From JBAROU01 sp049642385 (lineage in GTDB: Bacteria; Chloroflexota; Dehalococcoidia; DSTF01; RBG-16-68-14): 9,505 nt of DNA. Below the pieces are notes generated by a model that searched no databases, was not told where the DNA came from, and saw only the letters and a list, made by a program, of their open reading frames with translations. The stretch is from contig JBAROU010000220.1 of NCBI GenBank assembly GCA_049642385.1, positions 1 through 9,505 of the forward strand, read 5' to 3'. Each line of letters opens with the position of its first letter. The first letter of the stretch is position 1. Positions 5,299 through 9,505 of the stretch are shown piece by piece. The position numbers and the translations under genes are program-made.

Positions 5299-6467
5299 GG
5301 AACGACAAGAGGAATCGGTTCATCGCGGGCGTGCTGACGCTCGCGCTGATGGGCCTCGCCGCCTGCGGCGGCGACGACAATGGCGGCACCACCAGCAGCT
5401 CCGCCAACCTGCCGACGTCCATCGGCAAGGGCGAGGGGCAGCTGAACGTGATCGCATGGGAGGGCTACACCCAGCCGGAGTGGGTCAAGCCGTTCGAGCA
5501 GCAGACCGGCTGCCAGGTCAACGCGAAGTACGGCGGCTCCTCCGACGAGATGGTGACGCTGATGCGCCAGGGCGGCGGGTCGCAGTACGACCTCGTATCG
5601 GCCTCGGGCGACGCGAGCCTGCGGCTGATCCGCGGCGGCGACGTGCAGCCGGTCAACGTCGACCTGATTCCGGGCTGGAAGGACTTCATCCCGCAATTGA
5701 AGTCCCCGCCGCACAACACGGTCGACGGCAAGCACTACGGCGTCTCGCTGCAGTGGGGGCCGAACACGCTGCTCTACAACACCGACGACGTGAAGCCCGC
5801 GCCGACGAGCTGGTCGGCCCTCTACGACGACGCGTACAAGGGTCGCGTCACCGTTCCCGACAATCCGATCCAGATCGCGGACGCCGCGCTGTATCTGTCG
5901 CAGACGCAACCGGATCTCGGCATCGAGGACCCCTACGAGCTGACCGAGGAGCAGTTGAACGCCGCAGTCGACCTCCTGAAGCAGCAGCGGCCGTTGATCA
6001 AGAAGTACTGGGCGCTCGCCTCCGACGAGATCGACCTGTTCAAGAACGGCGACGCGGTTATCGGCGCCTCGTGGCCCTACCAGACGATCACGCTCCAGGA
6101 TGACGGCGCGCCGGTGAAGGATCTGATCCCTGAGGAGGGAGCGACCGGATGGGCCGACACCTGGATGCTGTCCTCCGGTGCCAAGCACCCGAATTGCGCG
6201 TATCAGTGGATGAAGTGGATCTCGACCCCGAAGGTCCAAGCCCAGCAGGCGATCTCGTACGGCGAGACGCCCGCGAACACGAAGGCCTGCCCGATCATGG
6301 ATGAGCTGCAGGCGGGCGCGTGCGATAAGTACCACGCGAACGAGCCGGCGTCCTACTTCGACTCGATTCGCTTCTGGAAGACGCCGACGAAGGAGTGCTC
6401 CGACGGGAGCCAGGACTGCACCGACTACACGACCTGGCAGCAGAAGTGGACGGAGATGAAGGGGTGA
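5295..6467 (+). CDS. potD: Extracellular solute-binding lipoprotein, PotD type
   Basis: A 390-residue substrate-capturing lipoprotein of the importer. The N-terminus has a signal peptide with a canonical lipobox, LAAC (21-24), so Cys24 should be lipidated and anchor the protein outside the membrane; a flexible Gly/Ser/Thr linker follows. The body is a family-1/PotD-like bilobed binding protein: LNVIAWEGYTQPEWVKPFE (50-68), YGVSLQWGPNTLLYNTDDV (148-166), WSALYDDAYKGRVTVPD (173-189), GATGWADTWMLSSGAKHPNCAYQWMKWI (282-309). Aromatic residues W55, Y58, W286 and acidic D288 match polyamine-contacting positions of E. coli PotD (W34, Y37, W255, D257) in my by-eye alignment, but the PotD acids D168 and E171 appear to be N190 and Q193 here. 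The C-terminal third carries cysteines at 301, 332, 343, 368 and 375 that may form disulfides. ATG 5295 overlaps the potA stop by four bases and has GAGGAGGT (5281-5288) upstream. The substrate is likely a polyamine or similar amine, not proven. Confidence 0.88.
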   Translation: MRNDKRNRFIAGVLTLALMGLAACGGDDNGGTTSSSANLPTSIGKGEGQLNVIAWEGYTQPEWVKPFEQQTGCQVNAKYGGSSDEMVTLMRQGGGSQYDLVSASGDASLRLIRGGDVQPVNVDLIPGWKDFIPQLKSPPHNTVDGKHYGVSLQWGPNTLLYNTDDVKPAPTSWSALYDDAYKGRVTVPDNPIQIADAALYLSQTQPDLGIEDPYELTEEQLNAAVDLLKQQRPLIKKYWALASDEIDLFKNGDAVIGASWPYQTITLQDDGAPVKDLIPEEGATGWADTWMLSSGAKHPNCAYQWMKWISTPKVQAQQAISYGETPANTKACPIMDELQAGACDKYHANEPASYFDSIRFWKTPTKECSDGSQDCTDYTTWQQKWTEMKG

Positions 6468-7375
6468 GCGCAGTGGCGGGCGGATCGGCGCGTGTCCGGT
6501 CCGCCCGCCGGCGCGTCTCTGCCGGCCTCTTCCGTCGCACGTGGCTGCGCGCGACGCTGCTGCTGAGCGCACCGGGCGCGTGGTTCGTGCTGATCTACCT
6601 GGCGGCGCTCGCGATCCTGTTCGTCTCGGCGTTCTGGCGAGTCGATCCGTTCACCGGCGACGTCGTCCACGACTGGAACGTCGACAACTTCACGACGATC
6701 GCCCAGAGCGAGACCTACCGCACGATCGCGCTGCGCACGATCGGAATCGCCGCGGCCGTCACGGTGACGGATGCGCTGCTCGCGATCCCGTTCGCGTACT
6801 TCGCGGCCCGCTTGGCGCCGAAGCGGCTGCAGACGGCGCTGTTCGTGATCGTGCTCGTGCCGCTGTGGACGAGCTACCTCGTGCGCGTGTACGCGTGGCG
6901 GCTGATCCTCGCGAAGGAGGGGATCCTCAATTGGACGCTCGGGCAGCTGGGGCTTGGCTCGGTCGAGATCGCGTATTCGAACTGGGCGATGTGGATCGTC
7001 TTCAGCTACCTGTGGCTGCCGTTCATGATCCTGCCGGTGTGGGTGGCGTTCGAGCGCGTCCCGGCGTCGCTGCTCGAGGCCTCCGCGGACCTCGGCGCCC
7101 GCGGCTGGACGACGTTCCGCCGCGTGCTGCTCCCGCTCGTGCTGCCGGGCGTGGTGGCGGGCTCGATCTTCACGTTCTCGCTCACGCTCGGCGACTTCAT
7201 CACCCCGACGCTGGTGGGCGGCGCGGGCTCGGACTTCATCGGCAACGTCGTCTACCGCTCGGTCGGGATCGCGAGCGACGTGCCGTTCGCGGCGGCGTTC
7301 GCGACGATCCCGCTGTTCGTGATGGGCGTCTACCTGCTGGTCGCGCGCCGGCTGGGCGCGTTCGAGGCGCTGTGA
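6464..7375 (+). CDS. potB: ABC importer permease, PotB type
   Basis: A 303-residue inner-membrane permease, one half of the transport channel. The start is taken as GTG 6464, which overlaps the potD stop in GTGA (6464-6467) and has GGAGAT (6452-6457) upstream; GTG 6473 with AAGGGG upstream is the alternative. After a basic N-terminal stretch of about 30 residues come about six membrane segments (near 31-57, 92-115, 124-146, 172-197, 224-245, 274-294). The cytoplasmic coupling loop EASADLGARGWTTFRRVLLPLVLPGV (205-230) is the EAA motif that docks on the ATPase. The periplasmic loop between the first two segments, DPFTGDVVHDWNVDNFTTIAQS, is of the kind found in PotB/PotH proteins. Together with its position between potD and potC this supports the PotB role. 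It ends at TGA 7373-7375, overlapping the next start by one base. Confidence 0.92.
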   Translation: MSAVAGGSARVRSARRRVSAGLFRRTWLRATLLLSAPGAWFVLIYLAALAILFVSAFWRVDPFTGDVVHDWNVDNFTTIAQSETYRTIALRTIGIAAAVTVTDALLAIPFAYFAARLAPKRLQTALFVIVLVPLWTSYLVRVYAWRLILAKEGILNWTLGQLGLGSVEIAYSNWAMWIVFSYLWLPFMILPVWVAFERVPASLLEASADLGARGWTTFRRVLLPLVLPGVVAGSIFTFSLTLGDFITPTLVGGAGSDFIGNVVYRSVGIASDVPFAAAFATIPLFVMGVYLLVARRLGAFEAL

Positions 7376-8229
7376 TGGGCGGCGGACCTGGACGCATCTC
7401 GCGGGTGGCGCTCGCCGTGTGGGCAGCGCTGATCGTGCTGTTCCTGATGTTCCCGATCGCGCTGATCCTGCTGTACGCGTTCAACCCCTCGAACGTGCAG
7501 AGCTGGCCGCTGGACGGCCTCTCGACGAAGTGGTTCTCCTCCACCTGGCACAACGAGGAGATGCGCGACGCGCTGTGGCTGAGCGTGCGCGCGGCACTGA
7601 TCTCGACCACGATCGCGATCGCGCTCGGGTCGATGATCGCGTTCGCCGTGCACCGCTTCCGCTTCTTCGGGCGCGAGGCGATCTCGTTCCTCGTCGTGCT
7701 GCCGCTGGCGCTCCCGGGGATCATCACCGGGATGGCGCTGAACTCGTTCTTCGCGTTCGGCGGGGTGGACTTCTCCCTGACGACGATCGTGATCGGCCAT
7801 GCGACGTTCTGCATCGTGACCGTCTACAACAACCTGCTGGCACGGTTGCGCCGCACGCAGAGCTCGCTGGTGGAGGCCTCGATGGATCTCGGCGCCGACG
7901 GCTGGCAGACGTTCCGGTATGTGACGCTGCCGCTGGTCGGGACGGCGCTCGCGGCGGGCGGGCTGCTCGCGTTCGCGCTGTCGTTCGACGAGGTGATCGT
8001 GACGACGTTCACGGCCGGCGCGCAGAACACGTTGCCGCTGTGGATCTTCGGCAACATCCGCCTGGGGCAGGACCTGCCGCAGGTGAACGTGGTCGTGCTG
8101 TTCGTGATCGTGCTGACGATCGTGCCGGTGTGGTTCGCGCAGCGCCTCACGCGCGACACCGGCGTGCTGCGGCCGGCGGCGGGCGGCACGTCGCCTCGTG
8201 CGGCGGTCGCAGCGGAGCCAGCGCCGTAG
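7375..8229 (+). CDS. potC: ABC importer permease, PotC type
   Basis: A 284-residue inner-membrane permease, the second half of the channel. It starts at ATG 7375-7377, sharing one base with the potB stop (TGATG); GAGG at 7364-7367 provides a modest ribosome site, and coupling to potB is likely. The first membrane segment (about 11-36) is followed by the short periplasmic region FNPSNVQSWPLDGLSTKWFSS (36-56), typical of PotC/PotI, whose family has 'F(N)-x-S-x-x-x-x-x-W-x-G(L)S-x-x-W(F/Y)'. Further segments lie near 69-92, 103-126, 134-152, 186-207 and 236-255. The EAA loop EASMDLGADGWQTFRYVTLPLV (167-188) contacts the ATPase. The tail after residue 260 is a proline/alanine-rich extension of about 25 residues with no motif. 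It is the last gene of the operon; only 30 bp separate it from a small gene with its own -10 element. Confidence 0.92.
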   Translation: MGGGPGRISRVALAVWAALIVLFLMFPIALILLYAFNPSNVQSWPLDGLSTKWFSSTWHNEEMRDALWLSVRAALISTTIAIALGSMIAFAVHRFRFFGREAISFLVVLPLALPGIITGMALNSFFAFGGVDFSLTTIVIGHATFCIVTVYNNLLARLRRTQSSLVEASMDLGADGWQTFRYVTLPLVGTALAAGGLLAFALSFDEVIVTTFTAGAQNTLPLWIFGNIRLGQDLPQVNVVVLFVIVLTIVPVWFAQRLTRDTGVLRPAAGGTSPRAAVAAEPAP

Positions 8230-8246
8230 AAATGCGCGCAGCCGGG

Positions 8247-8252
8247 TAGCAT
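8247..8252 (+). promoter_or_regulatory. -10 element, leaderless start of the small gene
   Basis: TAGCAT is followed by 7 bases and ATG 8260, with no Shine-Dalgarno between. It is the same hexamer and nearly the same spacing as at 2541-2546, so a transcript beginning at the ATG is predicted. The small gene may also be read through from the importer operon. Confidence 0.45.
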
Positions 8253-8259
8253 CCGTGCA

Positions 8260-8526
8260 ATGGAGGGCTTCGGAGGCCTGTTCGGCGACCCTGACGAGCT
8301 CCAGCGGCGGATGGCCGAGCTGGCGGAGAACATGCAGGGCGCCCAGAAGCTGGCGTGGGCCGACAACGCGATCAAGCTCGCGGTCGACCTCACCGTGGCG
8401 GCGATCAACCGCGTGAACATCCAGGGCACGACCGAGGAGCAGGCGCACCAGATCCGGAGCGTCATGGCGGTCGTCTTCCCCGAGGCCGTGACGCTCGTGC
8501 GCGAGGCGCGCGAGGGGCTGCAGTAG
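8260..8526 (+). CDS. Small hypothetical protein
   Basis: An 88-residue soluble protein; I do not recognise the family. The N-terminus, MEGFGGLFGDPDELQRRMAE, is Gly-rich and then turns into a likely amphipathic helix (about 10-32). A second helical region, WADNAIKLAVDLTVAAINR (33-51), follows, then a polar turn NIQGTTEEQAHQ and a final helix to the end. No signal peptide, membrane segment or cysteine is seen. Codon use is strongly GC-rich at third positions, like the flanking genes, and it lacks the A-ending codon bias of the secreted paralogues, which supports a native, real gene. Start ATG 8260 is supported by the upstream TAGCAT and by the lack of alternatives. It sits between the importer operon and a stem-loop at 8554-8592; there is no evidence that it works with the transporter. 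Confidence 0.72.
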   Translation: MEGFGGLFGDPDELQRRMAELAENMQGAQKLAWADNAIKLAVDLTVAAINRVNIQGTTEEQAHQIRSVMAVVFPEAVTLVREAREGLQ

Positions 8527-8553
8527 CGGCCACTCGCGTCTGCGGCCAAAGGA

Positions 8554-8592
8554 GAAGGGCCGGGCCCGGTGGTCTTCGGCGCCCGACCCTTC
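8554..8592 (+). terminator. Stem-loop terminator after the small gene
   Basis: GAAGGG (8554-8559) pairs with CCCTTC (8587-8592). After one C/A mismatch, CGGGC (8561-8565) pairs with GCCCG (8581-8585), and CCG (8566-8568) can pair with CGG (8577-8579). This gives 11-14 base pairs beginning 28 nt after the stop codon of the small gene. There is no T tract. It probably ends transcription from the small gene, and possibly from the whole importer operon, before the tRNA gene. Apart from the tRNA promoter, 8593-8728 shows nothing I can support. Confidence 0.6.
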
Positions 8593-8712
8593 AGAGGAGG
8601 AGATGGGTCATATGATCCGCCTCGCATGCGCCGCGGACCTTGGCCCGATGGCGAAGGTTCGCGCGCGAGCTCCTTCCACGCGGACGGCATCGCGACACCG
8701 CGCCCGGTCCCA

Positions 8713-8718
8713 TAGAAT
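8713..8718 (+). promoter_or_regulatory. -10 element of the tRNA gene
   Basis: TAGAAT ends 10 bases before the first base of the tRNA, the spacing expected when transcription starts a few bases upstream of the mature 5' end. The -35 region 17 bases upstream (TCGCGA, 8690-8695) is weak. Confidence 0.5.
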
Positions 8719-8728
8719 CTCGGGAGTC

Positions 8729-8800
8729 GGACGCGTAGCTCAGTGGGAGAGCGCTCGCTTCACACGCGAGAGGTCGGTGGTTCGAAACCACCCGCGTCCA
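8729..8800 (+). tRNA. tRNA-Val, anticodon CAC
   Basis: A complete 72-base cloverleaf. The acceptor stem is GGACGCG (8729-8735) with CGCGTCC (8793-8799), followed by discriminator A8800. The D arm is GCTC-AGTGGGA-GAGC. The anticodon arm is CTCGC-TTCACAC-GCGAG, placing CAC in the anticodon position (reads GTG valine codons). After a 5-nt variable loop (AGGTC), the T arm is GGTGG-TTCGAAA-CCACC. All stems are perfectly paired. The CCA tail is not encoded (the next bases are TCG) and must be added after transcription. It has its own promoter and stands alone. A small stem, GCGGC (8806-8810) with GCCGC (8816-8820), just downstream could end the transcript. Confidence 0.97.
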
Positions 8801-8805
8801 TCGGA

Positions 8806-8820
8806 GCGGCGGGATGCCGC
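8806..8820 (+). terminator. Small hairpin just downstream of tRNA-Val
   Basis: GCGGC-GGGAT-GCCGC, a perfect 5-bp stem starting 6 bases after the tRNA end. It is short and lacks a T tract, so it may be a terminator or merely a processing boundary. The remaining stretch, 8821-8907, holds nothing I can support. Confidence 0.3.
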
Positions 8821-8907
8821 CTGTGCTGCGAGCGAGCTTGCGGCCCGAAGCGGCGGGTATCTGGAAAACGCATTCGGCTCCAAATCCGCGCGGGAAATGC
8901 CCGATTC

Positions 8908-8936
8908 TTGACAGTCTCCTTTTCAGTCTTTAGGCT
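8908..8936 (+). promoter_or_regulatory. Sigma70-type promoter for paralogue B
   Basis: A perfect TTGACA (8908-8913), a 17-base spacer and TAGGCT (8931-8936). Transcription would start near 8943, giving a leader of about 118 nt before ATG 9061. This is the same architecture as the promoter of paralogue A (1546-1574, minus strand). Confidence 0.65.
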
Positions 8937-8947
8937 GTAGCGGGGGG

Positions 8948-8970
8948 TGACAGATCTCAACGATCTGTCA
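8948..8970 (+). promoter_or_regulatory. Perfect inverted repeat in the leader of paralogue B
   Basis: TGACAGATC (8948-8956), spacer TCAAC, GATCTGTCA (8962-8970): two perfect 9-base arms. It begins about 5 bases after the predicted transcription start. It could be the operator of a dimeric repressor, with this dyad size and position, or form a stem at the 5' end of the mRNA that affects stability. It is not followed by a T tract, so it does not look like an attenuator terminator. Confidence 0.5.
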
Positions 8971-9060
8971 ATGCAGTCGCGCGCAGGCGGCCAGCATGAA
9001 CGATATGCCGGTGCTCGCGAGGCGACCGATGCGGCCAATCGACAACGAAGGGGGACGGGG

Positions 9061-9505
9061 ATGCACATCCACCGAAGGCTCCTGCTCGCTGCGCTCACGA
9101 GCGCCTTTCTGCTGGTGGCGCTGGCGAGCTCCGCCCTCGCCAGCAGATCGATTCAGGTCGAACCGTCGGGTGCGATAACCGTGACAGCGCCTGCCACGTT
9201 CATATCCAGTCCAGCTGGACAGAGATTGACGGCGCTAGTCACGCTCAGAGGCAACCTCGCAAGAGTCATAAGCAAGGCGACAGGCTCCCTAGCGGGCCAG
9301 ATCACGGACTGCAGATCGACCCTAGGGGAAGCCGGACTGATAGTCATAAGAGTCGAGATCAGATGCGAACTACTCCTTCCCTGGCACATACGATACAGCT
9401 CGTTTGCGGGCAGTCTACCGAGACCGGTCTTGTATCTCCTGATCTTCCTAAACATCGGGTTCAGCGCCAGAGACCTAGCCGGAGGCGCATCGATCAACTG
9501 TCTAT
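9061..9505 (+). CDS. Small secreted protein of unrecognised family (paralogue B, cut by window end)
   Basis: An open frame from ATG 9061 running off the right edge; 148 complete codons are visible. The start is supported by AAGGGGGA (9048-9055) with a 5-nt spacer and by an immediate signal peptide: MHIHRR, hydrophobic core LLLAALTSAFLLVALASSA, cleavage expected after LA at 26-27, the same position as in the paralogue at 668-1291. The two proteins align without gaps over the visible 148 residues with about 90 identities. Shared blocks include SPAG.R.T.LVTLRG (50-64), TGSLAG.ITDCRSTLGEAGLI (74-94), RCEL.LPWH.RY (101-112) and RDLAGG (137-142), with Cys84, Cys102 and Cys147 conserved. Codon use is odd for this genome: by hand count 10 of 12 Arg codons are AGA/AGG, 6 of 13 Ile are ATA and 8 Leu are CTA, whereas neighbours use CGC/CGG, ATC and CTG/CTC. 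Function is unknown; it is exported and possibly disulfide-bonded. By analogy about 59 residues lie beyond the window. Confidence 0.82.
   Translation, partial: MHIHRRLLLAALTSAFLLVALASSALASRSIQVEPSGAITVTAPATFISSPAGQRLTALVTLRGNLARVISKATGSLAGQITDCRSTLGEAGLIVIRVEIRCELLLPWHIRYSSFAGSLPRPVLYLLIFLNIGFSARDLAGGASINCL

Noticed and set aside
5208..6572. Long minus-strand open frame (454 codons)
   Set aside because: Antisense of potD, which has an intact lipobox and PotD-like motifs; the minus frame shows only repetitive Arg/Leu/Val/Asp composition.
6541..7374. Open extension upstream of potC in the same frame, giving an apparent 562-residue protein
   Set aside because: This part overlaps potB in a different frame and reads as Arg/Ala/Gly-rich nonsense. 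The potC signature begins only at ATG 7375.
7330..8448. Long minus-strand open frame (372 codons)
   Set aside because: Antisense of potC and the small gene; composition is His/Arg/Gln/Glu-rich, as expected of an antisense frame, and has no domain.
8603..8911. Open frame with a strong Shine-Dalgarno-like GAGGAGGAG just before its ATG
   Set aside because: It runs straight through the tRNA-Val gene and its promoter, and its Arg/Ser-rich translation has no protein-like character. The opposite-strand frame at 8591-8791 is likewise the antisense of the tRNA.
1..9505. CRISPR array, insertion sequence or transposase gene
   Set aside because: No regularly spaced repeats, no transposase-like protein and no terminal inverted repeats with target duplications were found in the window by eye.

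Overview
The window is GC-rich chromosomal DNA (about 70% G+C in most genes). It looks like an actinobacterial-type genome, and the protein style and start-site architecture remind me of the Thermoleophilia/Solirubrobacterales (Conexibacter-like). That placement is inference, since no rRNA or species marker is present.

Layout: (1) 1-500, the 3' end of a TrpB2-type tryptophan synthase beta gene on the + strand, followed by a hairpin. (2) 668-1291 on the - strand, a small secreted protein of unrecognised family with strikingly different base and codon use, behind a roughly 250-nt structured leader and a TTGACA-N17-TAGATT promoter. (3) A divergent pair, a polytopic membrane protein (1692-2531, -) and a two-CBS-domain protein (2606-3052, +), both apparently transcribed from the start codon (leaderless). 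(4) 3199-4206, an orphan type-1 periplasmic sugar-binding-like protein whose Shine-Dalgarno sequence sits in a hairpin, closed by a long stem-loop. (5) 4297-8229, a tightly overlapping four-gene ABC importer operon in the order ATPase, binding lipoprotein, permease, permease (potA-potD-potB-potC type; polyamine or related substrate). (6) 8260-8526, a small leaderless hypothetical gene ending at a strong stem-loop. (7) 8729-8800, tRNA-Val(CAC). (8) 9061 to the window end, a second copy of the secreted protein family from region 2, cut by the window edge.

How the parts work together: the importer operon is a self-contained uptake system, with a lipoprotein capturing the substrate, two permeases forming the channel and one ATPase that in this family would form a dimer. 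The periplasmic binding protein just upstream belongs to a different structural family and is separated from the operon by a strong stem-loop, so it is probably not part of that transporter.

The most unusual feature is the pair of outward-facing secreted paralogues at the two ends of the window. Over 148 ungapped positions they share about 90 identical residues by hand count. Both use AGA, ATA and CTA codons heavily, which the neighbours hardly do, and both have canonical -35/-10 promoters with long leaders, unlike the leaderless genes between them. I do not recognise the family; it is the best candidate here for something undescribed.
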